From an uncultured Phascolarctobacterium sp. (GTDB taxonomy: Bacteria > Bacillota > Negativicutes > Acidaminococcales > Acidaminococcaceae), in the NCBI GenBank assembly GCA_949288065.1, contig CASEIL010000024.1:1-37860 (forward strand): 37,860 nucleotides of DNA, in the 5' to 3' direction. The notes under the pieces are model-generated. The model was not told where the DNA came from. It ran no database searches and saw nothing but the letters and a program-made list of their open reading frames with translations. The position numbers and the translations under genes were made by a program. This document shows positions 31,600 to 37,860 of this stretch, piece by piece; position 1 is the stretch's first letter; each line of letters begins with the position of its first letter.

Positions 31600-32064
31600 T
31601 TATACAGTTAAACCGGCAAAATCCGGCTGCTGGCGCAAAGCCTCGTAGGCCACAATGGCTACAGAATTGGAAAGGTTCAGGCTTCTTGCCTCGGCAATCA
31701 TCGGTATACGCACGCAGCAATCGGCGTATTCGTTGCGCAGTTTTTCCGGCAGCCCGGCAGTTTCCTTGCCGAAAATGAGCAAACTGTCCGGTCCGTACTG
31801 TACGTCGCTGTAACGCTTGTGCGCCTTAGTTGTCAGCAAAAACTTGGGGTTGTCCTTATATTTTTCCAGCACTTCGTAAACACTGTCGTAATAATGAATA
31901 TCAACTAAATGCCAGTAATCAAGCCCGGCGCGTTTTAAATATTTATCCTCAACCGAAAAACCCAGCGGGCGCACTAAGTGCAGGTGGCAGCCCGTAGCTG
32001 CGCACAGGCGTGCAATGTTGCCTGTGTTGCCCGGTATTTCCGGCTCTACCAGTACGATATGCAT
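31600..32064 (-). CDS. trmL: tRNA (cytidine/uridine-34 2'-O)-methyltransferase
   Basis: TrmL methylates the ribose of the wobble base in some leucine tRNAs. The 154-residue SPOUT protein begins MHIVLVEPEIPGNTGNIARLCA and has the SAM-knot motifs LIFGKETAGLP and IPMIAEARSLNLSNSVAI. The ATG at 32064 is used; an in-frame GTG at 32073 lies right against the binding site. It lies 5 bp after the glucosaminidase gene on the same strand. Confidence 0.95.
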   Translation of the reverse strand: MHIVLVEPEIPGNTGNIARLCAATGCHLHLVRPLGFSVEDKYLKRAGLDYWHLVDIHYYDSVYEVLEKYKDNPKFLLTTKAHKRYSDVQYGPDSLLIFGKETAGLPEKLRNEYADCCVRIPMIAEARSLNLSNSVAIVAYEALRQQPDFAGLTV

Positions 32065-32069
32065 TAAAA

Positions 32070-33056
32070 TCACTTTCCTTCTCTCAAAATCTTTTCTACG
32101 CGCTCGCGCATCGTCAGCTTGCGCTCCGGCTTAGCCTCTTTATCCTTATCTTTGTCTTTCTTATCGTCCTTAGTTTTGCCGATGTAGTTTTTAAGGTATT
32201 CGGCCTTCGCCTTTTCAGCTTCTTTTAAATCGTGCTTGTCCAAATCAAGCATATTCTGGTAAATGCGCATAATTTTTTCGCAATACTGGCTGCCCATGGC
32301 CCAGGTGCCGTTTAAGCCAGCCCAGGTATCTACAATGCCGCGCTCCATGCGGATGGAGTGTGCCAGCTCATAGCGCGGGTCCACAATATCGGTGGAAGGA
32401 TGCTTTTTGGTGGTATAGGCCAACAGGTGCTGAATATGCGCGCGCACGCCGGTTTCCGGCTCGTCAAAATACGCGCCCTCTACACCGCCGCCGGTAGTAC
32501 CCAGCCCGCAAAAATTATTCTGCTCCGGCTTAACATCGCCGCTGAAGCGGAAAAAGCCCGTTTCAATAATCGCCTGCGCTAAAGCCAAATCCTCACGCAC
32601 GCCCTCGCGGCCCGCTTCTTCCCAGTACATGCCCACCAGCTCGTCAACGGAACAGTTCAGCTGCGGGTTGGTGTTGTTTAAATAAATCAGCGCCGCCGCC
32701 TGCTCCTGCGTAGCTTTAGCCTCGCCGAAGATGCCTATTTTTTTATAGTTCTTCGGCAAACCGGCAGTGTTTATTTTGGCCGTTGTTTTAGGCGCAGAAG
32801 TTTTTATATTTACCTTTGGTTTAGTTACGGTTGCTTTGGGCCTAGTTACGGTTTTGGCGGAAACAACTTTTTTATCGGCCTTAGCCTCCTTGCCCTGTTT
32901 AATTTTGGCCTTTATCAATTTGGCAGCTGCCGTTGCCACGGTTGCCTTGGCGTCCTTCGGCGCCGTTACCGCGCGCGGCGAGGCCTGTGCCGTAGTGGCA
33001 AACGCCGTAAGGCAAACTACGGCGGCTGCAATCATAGTACGTTTTCTAAAATTCAC
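32070..33056 (-). CDS. Secreted glucosaminidase-domain protein
   Basis: The protein of about 328 residues starts with a signal peptide (RKRTMIAAAVVCLTAFA, cut after the AQA near residue 22), then a Lys/Ala/Thr-rich linker of about 85 residues. A glucosaminidase-type (PF01832) domain follows, with EDLALAQAIIETGFFRF, NNFCGLGTTGGG and TWAMGSQYCEKI, and then a charged Lys-rich tail. It probably cuts the glycan strands of peptidoglycan. Start: the GTG at 33056 has AAGGAG 7 bases upstream; the ATG at 33062 is too close to it. Confidence 0.88.
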   Translation of the reverse strand: MNFRKRTMIAAAVVCLTAFATTAQASPRAVTAPKDAKATVATAAAKLIKAKIKQGKEAKADKKVVSAKTVTRPKATVTKPKVNIKTSAPKTTAKINTAGLPKNYKKIGIFGEAKATQEQAAALIYLNNTNPQLNCSVDELVGMYWEEAGREGVREDLALAQAIIETGFFRFSGDVKPEQNNFCGLGTTGGGVEGAYFDEPETGVRAHIQHLLAYTTKKHPSTDIVDPRYELAHSIRMERGIVDTWAGLNGTWAMGSQYCEKIMRIYQNMLDLDKHDLKEAEKAKAEYLKNYIGKTKDDKKDKDKDKEAKPERKLTMRERVEKILREGK

Positions 33057-33189
33057 TTTCATTCTCCTTGTTGATATTTCAATTAACATAATTGCTAAGA
33101 TATACATAAATTTTACATCATAAGCAGGCAAACTGTAAAGGCGTTTTACTATTGTTGCAAACTATTCACAATTACCGGCGCGGTTATGT

Positions 33190-33195
33190 TATAAT
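33190..33195 (+). promoter_or_regulatory. Extended -10 promoter of the UPF0173 hydrolase gene
   Basis: TATAAT (33190-33195) preceded by TGT, making a full extended -10 (TGTTATAAT). The best upstream -35-like sequence, TTCACA (33165-33170), has a 19-base spacer, so the extended -10 probably does most of the work. Confidence 0.6.
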
Positions 33196-33227
33196 AAAAG
33201 CAGTTACATAAAAAGGAGATGATTTTA

Positions 33228-33914
33228 ATGTCCACCACCTTTAAGTATATTAACCACGCCTGCTTTATGTTAAGCCACGAAGGGCACAACATTATTTTTG
33301 ACCCGTATCTGGAAGGCTGCCCCCAATTTAAGGAAGGCGACACCGAAGCCTTAAAAGGGCTGAACGTAGAATACATTCTGGTAAGCCACGCGCATTTTGA
33401 CCATATCGGCAGCGCGTTTGACCTTGCCAAAGCCTGCGGCGCCACCATCATCAGCACCGCCGAAGTTGCAGGGCTTGCCGGAGAAAACGGCTGCCAGGCA
33501 CACGGCATGCATTTAGGCGGCACCCACAAATTCGATTTTGGCCATGTGCGCCTTGTGCCCGCCTTCCACGGCAGCGGCGTAGCCGGAGGGCACGCCTGCG
33601 GCTTTATTGTAGATTTTTACGGCACTAAATTATACTTTGCCGGCGATACCGCCCTGTTTGGCGATATGCAGCTTTTGCAGCGCCTTGACCCGTTTGATTA
33701 CGCCGTATTGCCTATCGGCGACAACTTTACCATGGGCCCGGCTGACGCCGCGATTGCCGCAGAATTTTTAAAAGCCAAATACGTTATCCCCGTGCACTAC
33801 AACACCTGGCCGCTGATTGCACAGGACCCCGAAGCCTACAAAGCCAAAGTAGAAGCGGACGGCAGCGCCAAAGTGCTGGTTGTGCCCGTTGGCGAAAGCA
33901 TTGAGCTGGAATAA
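33228..33914 (+). CDS. Metallo-beta-lactamase-fold hydrolase (UPF0173 family)
   Basis: The 228-residue protein is a metal-dependent hydrolase of the UPF0173/YtkL group related to UlaG. The metal motif is SHAHFDHIG (His54, His56, Asp58, His59), with FAGDTALFGDM and the C-terminal IPVHYNTWP as further ligands. The ATG at 33228 follows AAGGAGATGATTTTA, while the codon at 33219 is too close. A perfect terminator follows. The natural substrate of this family is not established. Confidence 0.92.
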   Translation: MSTTFKYINHACFMLSHEGHNIIFDPYLEGCPQFKEGDTEALKGLNVEYILVSHAHFDHIGSAFDLAKACGATIISTAEVAGLAGENGCQAHGMHLGGTHKFDFGHVRLVPAFHGSGVAGGHACGFIVDFYGTKLYFAGDTALFGDMQLLQRLDPFDYAVLPIGDNFTMGPADAAIAAEFLKAKYVIPVHYNTWPLIAQDPEAYKAKVEADGSAKVLVVPVGESIELE

Positions 33915-33930
33915 TTAAATCACTAAAAAT

Positions 33931-33958
33931 AAAACAGGGAGTTATAACTCCCTGTTTT
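33931..33958. terminator. Terminator after the UPF0173 gene
   Basis: Palindrome AAAACAGGGAGT TATA ACTCCCTGTTTT followed by ATTTTTG. A perfect 12-bp stem with a TATA loop; works on both strands. Confidence 0.88.
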
Positions 33959-34612
33959 ATTTTTGTACACCATACAAAATAACAACATTTTCACTTTTGT
34001 GCTTCTATTACCTTCTTTGTATATACGTTACTGCTTTTTAATATTTACTTTATCATTCATGTTACTTTTTATAGGCTAAAAAGTAACCAAAAAGCCTTCG
34101 CTCCTGCAAAAAATTTAACCGCTCCGTATCAAATAAGTATGCCACTTGCAGCGCCTGCGGCGGAACTCGCTTGCTGTGCAAGCTCAAACATCCTCGCCAA
34201 TGCTGCAAGTGCCTTTTTATTTTAAGCCTACGCTGATTTTTTGAAAGTCGCGGCTCCGCTCAAATTCCTACTTTAGCTACTTTTTTATTTTGATTACACT
34301 GTTTCCGAACTTTTCAGCAGCTTGTTATAGTACGATGTGCGCTTATCTTTTAGTAAAAAGTAATAAAGTACGACGCAAGACAGCACGCGGCATCGGATTT
34401 TAGCAACATTTACTAAAAAGCAACTGCAAGAATCGTGTCGAGCGAAGCGACTCTAGAATTTTTGCAGTTGCAATACTAATAGTTGCGTTAAAAAATCCGC
34501 TTAGCCGCGGAACTTTCTTGCTTCTTCTTTAGTTATAAAGAAGAAGAGATGAACAAAAATAAATTTAAAAGTAATAAAGTGATTACAAAGAGCCATCGCA
34601 AATGCTTTCGCA
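33959..34612. other. Noncoding stretch rich in inverted repeats
   Basis: No plausible gene on either strand in about 650 bases. It contains at least four inverted repeats: 34061-34087, 34143-34211 (with an inner hairpin), 34420-34471 and 34521-34546. It also has a direct repeat AAAAGTAATAAAGT at 34356-34369 and 34567-34580. Pieces resemble repeated noncoding elements seen at several loci in other bacteria. Confidence 0.7.
34061..34546. repeat. Candidate noncoding repeat element bounded by hairpins
   Basis: The left end is the perfect hairpin GTTACTTTTT / AAAAAGTAAC (34061-34070, 34078-34087). The right end is the perfect hairpin CTTCTTCTTTA / TAAAGAAGAAG (34521-34531, 34536-34546). Inside are CACTTGCAGC / GCTGCAAGTG (34143-34152, 34202-34211) and GCAACTGCAA / TTGCAGTTGC (34420-34429, 34462-34471). 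No transposase is present, so a nonautonomous element or structured RNA is possible. Confidence 0.5.
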
Positions 34613-34625
34613 AAGAAAACAAAAA

Positions 34626-34649
34626 AGCAGCTTCCTTACGAAAGCTGCT
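34626..34649 (-). terminator. Terminator of the tRNA operon
   Basis: AGCAGCTT (34626-34633) pairs with AAGCTGCT (34642-34649). On the minus strand it is followed by TTTTTTG, about 10 bp after the CCA of tRNA-Val. Confidence 0.85.
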
Positions 34650-34658
34650 GAATTTCGG

Positions 34659-34734
34659 TGGTGGGCGCTAACGGGATCGAACCGCTGACATTCTGCTTGT
34701 AAGGCAGACGCTCTCCCAGCTGAGCTAAGCGCCC
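34659..34734 (-). tRNA. tRNA-Val (anticodon TAC)
   Basis: A complete cloverleaf reads on the minus strand: acceptor GGGCGCT / AGCGCCC, D arm GCTC...GAGC, anticodon stem TCTGC / GCAGA around the loop CTTACAA (anticodon TAC, Val), T arm with GGTTCGATCCC, and an encoded CCA. Only 3 bases separate it from the upstream tRNA-like sequence. Confidence 0.95.
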
Positions 34735-34737
34735 GAA

Positions 34738-34817
34738 TGGTGACCGGTGGGGGAATCCTCGAACCTACGACGCCCTGATTAACAGTCAGGTGTTCTACCG
34801 GCTGAACTATCGGGGAA
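34738..34817 (-). pseudogene. Chimeric tRNA: tRNA-Asn(GTT) 5' part joined to a tRNA-Glu-like 3' end
   Basis: The first 57 or so bases are a normal tRNA-Asn: TTCCCCG acceptor strand, D stem GTTC / GAAC, anticodon stem CCTGA / TCAGG around CTGTTAA (anticodon GTT), and CGTAGGTTCGAG. From there the expected CCTACTCGGGGAA is absent. Instead the sequence reads GATTCCCCCACCGGTCACCA, which matches the 3' end of bacterial tRNA-Glu (acceptor ACCGGTC plus CCA). The two halves do not pair in the acceptor or T stem, so this tRNA should not fold. It looks like a deletion between the TTCGA loops of adjacent tRNA-Asn and tRNA-Glu genes, or a misassembly. Confidence 0.75.
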
Positions 34818-34845
34818 TTTCTCTGTGGTGCTGACCACATATGCT

Positions 34846-34874
34846 ATTATACGGTTTCTTTAGGTTTTTGTCAA
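34846..34874 (-). promoter_or_regulatory. Perfect consensus promoter of the tRNA operon
   Basis: On the minus strand TTGACA (34869-34874), 17 bases, TATAAT (34846-34851), about 29 bp upstream of the first tRNA base. Strong promoters are usual for stable RNA. Confidence 0.85.
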
Positions 34875-34899
34875 CACTTTTTTTAAAAATTTTTAAAAA

Positions 34900-35367
34900 T
34901 TATTTTACGGCGATTTTTACAACTATTTTCTGCACATCAGAAGACTCACCGGCAGCATTGCAGCCGGGGCGGTGCAGCTCCCACGGAAACAGCACGGCAA
35001 AGCTGCCAGCGCTTAAAACAACTGCATCTTTTTCTTCGATATTTTCAAAAAATAACAGGTCGCGCTCTGTGGCGTAGTCCTCTACAACTTTTACATCTGC
35101 CGTGCGCGGCGCATAATAAATTTTTTCCGTGCCCTTGCCAAGGTACTGCACGTCGATGTATTTATTATGTGCTTCCGGTTTCTTTTTGCTGCGGTCCTCG
35201 GTGTTGTAGGTATCCACATTAGCATACATGGCGTCGCCGTCCAGCTCGTATCTGCCGTTAGGCACATTGCTGAAATCTGTTGCCGCTATGTATTGCAGCG
35301 CTTTTTGTAAATCTTCGCTAACGTAATGCAGCAGTTTTTCAATTTCGTTTTTATGTCCAAAAATCAT
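34900..35367 (-). CDS. YhcH/YjgK/YiaL family protein (DUF386)
   Basis: The 155-residue protein belongs to the YhcH/YjgK/YiaL family of cupin-like proteins. Typical blocks are the central EAHNKYIDVQYLGKGTEKIYYAP (about residues 65-87), and the C-terminal FPWELHRPGCN where a metal-binding His lies. Members often sit with sialic acid or other sugar genes and some act as sugar anomerases, but no such genes are nearby. It lies alone upstream of the tRNA genes, divergent from the ABC-F gene. Confidence 0.88.
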   Translation of the reverse strand: MIFGHKNEIEKLLHYVSEDLQKALQYIAATDFSNVPNGRYELDGDAMYANVDTYNTEDRSKKKPEAHNKYIDVQYLGKGTEKIYYAPRTADVKVVEDYATERDLLFFENIEEKDAVVLSAGSFAVLFPWELHRPGCNAAGESSDVQKIVVKIAVK

Positions 35368-35425
35368 GTTATCAGCCCTCTCCTGTTAAATATTTGTTAT
35401 ATTCTGCGCCGCCGTTAAAAATCCT

Positions 35426-35454
35426 TTGCAAAAAGCCGCCGTTTACGATAAAAT
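35426..35454 (+). promoter_or_regulatory. Promoter of the ABC-F gene
   Basis: TTGCAA (35426-35431), 17 bases, TAAAAT (35449-35454), 34 bp upstream of the GTG start. Confidence 0.6.
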
Positions 35455-35488
35455 TGTGCATATCGCTATTTAAAGAGAGGACTACAAC

Positions 35489-37045
35489 GTGAGCTATTTA
35501 AATGTTACCAACGTGTCGCATTCCTTTGGCGGCCGCCAGATTTTGGAGAATGTTTCGTTTAAACTGATGCGCGGCGAGCATGTAGGGCTTGTGGGCGCTA
35601 ACGGCGAGGGCAAATCGACCTTTTTAAACATTGTTACCGGCCATACGCTGCCGGATGAGGGCAAGGTGGAGTGGCCCGGCAAGGTTACCGTGGGCTACCT
35701 TGACCAGCAGAGCACCTTGCAGAAGGGCATGACCATCCGCGAAGTTTTGCGCACCGCTTTTGACGAGATGTACAAAATGGAAGCGGAGATGCTGGAGCTG
35801 TACGAAAAAATGGGCGACGCTACGCCCGAAGAGATGGATAAAATGATGGAAACCGTCGGCGAAATACAGACAGAATTAGAACACGGCGGCTTTTATTCGC
35901 TGGACAGCAAAATTGAAGAAACCGCTAACGGTTTGGGGCTGGGCAGCATTGGGCTGGACCGCGACGTATCGGAATTAAGCGGCGGACAGCGCAGCAAGGT
36001 TCTTTTAACTAAGCTGCTGCTCCAAAACTCCTCCATTTTGCTTTTGGACGAGCCTACCAACTACCTTGATGTGGAGCACATTGAATGGCTGACGAAGTTT
36101 TTGCAGAACTACGAAAACGCTTTTATTTTAATCAGCCACGACATCAGCTTTTTAAACAAGGTTGTTAACGTAATTTACCATTTAGAGAACTGCGAACTAA
36201 CGCGCTACACCGGCAACTACGACAAATTCCAAGAAATGTACGCCATTTACAAGGCGCAGAAGGAAGCCGCCTACGAGCGCCAGCAGCAGGAAGTTGCCAA
36301 GCTGGAGGACTTTATTGCCCGCAACAAGGCGCGCGTTGCCACCACCAACATGGCCAAGAGCCGCCAGAAAAAGCTGGACAAAATGGAAATGATTGAAAAG
36401 CCGCGCGAAAAACCGAAGGCGCATTTTCAGTTTAAAGAGGCGCGAACGCCGAGCCGTTACCTTGCCGTTGCCGAAAATCTGGTTTTGGGTTATGATACGC
36501 CGCTCACCCGCCCCGTCAGCTTTAAAATTGAATGCGGGCAAAAAATCGCCATCCGCGGCGTAAACGGGTTGGGCAAAACCACGCTGCTAAAAACCATTTT
36601 GGGCCTCATCCCGCCCATCAGCGGCAGCATTGAGCTGGGGCAGTTTTTGGAGCCCGGCTATTTTGAGCAGGAAGAGCGCGACAAAAACGAAAACACCGCG
36701 CTGGAGGATGTTTGGAACGCCTACCCCGGCATGACGAACTACGAGGTGCGTGCGGCGCTGGCAGCCTGCGGGCTGACTAACGAGCATATTACCAGCAAAG
36801 TGTTTGTGCTTAGCGGCGGCGAAGCTGCCAAAGTGCGCCTGTGCAAGCTGATGCTGAAAAACGTCAACTGGCTGGTGCTGGACGAACCAACCAACCATTT
36901 GGATGTGGACGCTAAGGCAGAATTAAAACGCGCGCTGATTGATTTTAAAGGCAGCGTGCTTTTAGTATCGCACGAGCCGGAGTTTTACGAGGACTGGGTA
37001 ACCGCCGTTTGGAACATTGAGGACTGGACGACGAAGGTAATTTAA
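35489..37045 (+). CDS. ABC-F family ATPase
   Basis: The 518-residue protein has two ABC domains and no membrane segments. Walker A motifs are GANGEGKS (about residue 38) and GVNGLGKT (about 354); signatures LSGGQRSK and LSGGEAAK; Walker B LLLLDEPTNYLD and WLVLDEPTNHLD. The charged linker between them (about residues 250-315) is the P-site tRNA-interacting motif region of ABC-F translation factors. Such proteins act on stalled ribosomes, and some protect against ribosome-targeting antibiotics; a YbiT/YkpA-like housekeeping member is more likely, but this is not resolved. GTG start with AGAGAGG upstream. Confidence 0.92.
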   Translation: MSYLNVTNVSHSFGGRQILENVSFKLMRGEHVGLVGANGEGKSTFLNIVTGHTLPDEGKVEWPGKVTVGYLDQQSTLQKGMTIREVLRTAFDEMYKMEAEMLELYEKMGDATPEEMDKMMETVGEIQTELEHGGFYSLDSKIEETANGLGLGSIGLDRDVSELSGGQRSKVLLTKLLLQNSSILLLDEPTNYLDVEHIEWLTKFLQNYENAFILISHDISFLNKVVNVIYHLENCELTRYTGNYDKFQEMYAIYKAQKEAAYERQQQEVAKLEDFIARNKARVATTNMAKSRQKKLDKMEMIEKPREKPKAHFQFKEARTPSRYLAVAENLVLGYDTPLTRPVSFKIECGQKIAIRGVNGLGKTTLLKTILGLIPPISGSIELGQFLEPGYFEQEERDKNENTALEDVWNAYPGMTNYEVRAALAACGLTNEHITSKVFVLSGGEAAKVRLCKLMLKNVNWLVLDEPTNHLDVDAKAELKRALIDFKGSVLLVSHEPEFYEDWVTAVWNIEDWTTKVI

Positions 37046-37055
37046 AACTGCATTA

Positions 37056-37091
37056 AAAAAGCACTTCAGCCGTAATGGTGAAGTGCTTTTT
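37056..37091. terminator. Bidirectional terminator after the ABC-F gene
   Basis: AAAAAGCACTTCA (37056-37068), 10-base loop, TGAAGTGCTTTTT (37079-37091), then GTTTTGG. It serves both convergent genes. Confidence 0.88.
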
Positions 37092-37100
37092 GTTTTGGGC

Positions 37101-37547
37101 TCAGCGCATGTTTTCGATGAAGTCCTCGAAGGCGTTAATTAAAATGGGGTGGCCTGTAACCTTTAAATCGCGCAGGTAGGTGCCGTAGGATTCATACCAG
37201 GTTTCAGCCATTTCCATGGTGAGGCCTTCTTTTTTGTATTCTTCAATCATTTTTAAAATAAAGCGGTTGGCTTCGCCGGTTTCCTTATTTACGTTCAGCG
37301 GGATGATGCGGGTTTCGGCATCATAAGTTTCCACCGTTACATCCCAGCCGCCGGGGATAGGCGGACGGCGCACAGCCTTAATCATATAGCCGGGCGCAAA
37401 GCCTACATAAGCCCCGCCAAGGGAATTGTAAAGTTTGGCTTTCGTCAGCGGGTAACCGTTGGCGTTGCCCCATTTAACGATTTCGTCGCAAACTTCGTTA
37501 TTATGAATGACGCTGGAAAATTCAGCAGTTGCCAGTACTTCGGACAT
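37101..37547 (-). CDS. Conserved-looking hypothetical protein
   Basis: I do not recognise this 148-residue protein. It appears soluble, with no signal peptide or membrane segment. Noticeable parts are ICDEIVKWGNANGYPLTKAKLYNS-like helical text near the N-terminus (with VCDEIVKWGN at about 19-28), a short Gly-rich strand GGAYVGFAPGYM, and PPIPGGWDVTVETYD. The ATG at 37547 has a good GGAGGT 7 bases upstream, and codon use is like the host genes, so it is a real gene. It is convergent with the ABC-F gene and divergent from the glutamate-synthase-like gene; neither helps with function. Confidence 0.8.
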   Translation of the reverse strand: MSEVLATAEFSSVIHNNEVCDEIVKWGNANGYPLTKAKLYNSLGGAYVGFAPGYMIKAVRRPPIPGGWDVTVETYDAETRIIPLNVNKETGEANRFILKMIEEYKKEGLTMEMAETWYESYGTYLRDLKVTGHPILINAFEDFIENMR

Positions 37548-37669
37548 AACATTTACCTCCACAATAAATTCTATACCTTATTGTACTTTAAAGCCGCGCT
37601 AAATTCAATATGCAGCGCAGCATTTATACGCCGTTTTAAATATTTTTTGCCTTTATATTGTAAAGTAGT

Positions 37670-37699
37670 TTGCACTTTGCCGCTATATTATGCTAAAAT
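37670..37699 (+). promoter_or_regulatory. Promoter of the glutamate-synthase-like gene
   Basis: TTGCAC (37670-37675), 18 bases, TAAAAT (37694-37699) with an extended -10 TGC. The -10 is the same TGCTAAAAT found before the SMR gene. Confidence 0.6.
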
Positions 37700-37763
37700 A
37701 AATTAGCAGTAATTGTAAAAACGCACAATAATTATAAAAAGCCATAATACGAGGTGAAGATTA

Positions 37764-37860
37764 ATGAGCAGGCGCATGACCACTTCCGAAGCAATCAACG
37801 AAGCAAGGCGCTGTTTAAACTGTGCCCGTCCGCTTTGCCGCACGGGCTGCCCGATAGAAA
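37764..37860 (+). CDS. Start of a glutamate synthase small-subunit-like protein (runs off the window)
   Basis: The 32 visible codons read MSRRMTTSEAINEARRCLNC and then a CARPLCRTGCPIE block. The cysteine pattern CLNCARPLCRTGCP is that of the N-terminal Fe-S domain of glutamate synthase small subunits and the related NADPH-dependent sulfide/ferredoxin reductases. GAGGTG lies 7 bases before the ATG, and a promoter at 37670-37699. The rest lies outside the window, so GltD cannot be told apart from its close relatives. Confidence 0.8.
   Translation, partial: MSRRMTTSEAINEARRCLNCARPLCRTGCPIE

Noticed and set aside
34061..34546. Insertion sequence or prophage end
   Set aside because: No transposase or integrase fragment and no matching terminal repeats; only hairpins. 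Kept as a candidate noncoding element instead.
34583..34840. 85-codon ORF on the minus strand
   Set aside because: Runs through the tRNA sequences and their terminator; not a protein gene.

Overview
This 37.9 kb window looks like ordinary chromosome from a low-to-mid-GC Firmicute. A FapR-controlled fatty acid operon, ABC-F, RecD2, TmcAL, YceD-RpmF and YbxF-RpsL all point to the Firmicutes. The gene set and moderately GC-rich codon use suggest a gut Negativicute, possibly near Phascolarctobacterium or Acidaminococcus; that placement is an inference from general style, not from a marker comparison. Nearly all genes are metabolic or informational housekeeping genes, interrupted by small AT-rich accessory patches.

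Layout. 1-614: start of the str operon (ybxF-rpsL, minus strand) with its own strong promoter. 723-2314: a UDG-family DNA glycosylase and a radical SAM protein, then an SMR transporter on the plus strand. 2777-10502: the minus-strand operon fapR-plsX-fabH-fabD-fabG-acpP-(fabK-like)-fabF-rnc. It has a candidate FapR operator just downstream of its promoter, and a hairpin after acpP that may let acpP be expressed above the later genes. 10552-12623: rpmF and yceD behind a perfect consensus promoter, and ackA. ackA is divergent from tmcAL, with a shared palindromic promoter region. 13963-15774: a coiled-coil protein, coaD and rsmD. 15834-17468: a DUF4127 protein.

17473-19790 is an accessory patch: a mazEF toxin-antitoxin pair with a clear operator, a serine recombinase, a truncated acetyltransferase, and a broken DUF4143-type ATPase that runs into four degenerate 32-bp repeats. 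19791-24662: comF and recD2, then on the plus strand a SpeD-like protein lacking the pyruvoyl serine, an internally deleted HAD phosphatase and an exported pentapeptide-repeat protein. 24753-26812: a zinc alcohol dehydrogenase divergent from a LysR regulator. 26950-27460: an AT-rich orphan that may be an immunity-type gene. 27598-31589: a tightly overlapping operon queD/ptps-folE2-folP-folK-pepT, which lacks folB; its QueD-family protein carries a CExxHGH motif that could supply the missing step. 31600-33914: trmL, a glucosaminidase and a metal-dependent hydrolase.

33959-34612 holds no gene but is rich in hairpins, and two of these bracket an element of about 490 bp. Next come tRNA-Val and what reads as a chimera of a 5' tRNA-Asn and a 3' tRNA-Glu, both behind a perfect consensus promoter. 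The window ends with a YhcH-family protein, an ABC-F ATPase, an unrecognised conserved-looking gene, and the start of a glutamate-synthase small-subunit-like gene.

The observations most worth following up are the chimeric tRNA, the SpeD homologue without its catalytic serine, the candidate dual-function PTPS in a folate operon without folB, and the two repeat-rich noncoding regions.
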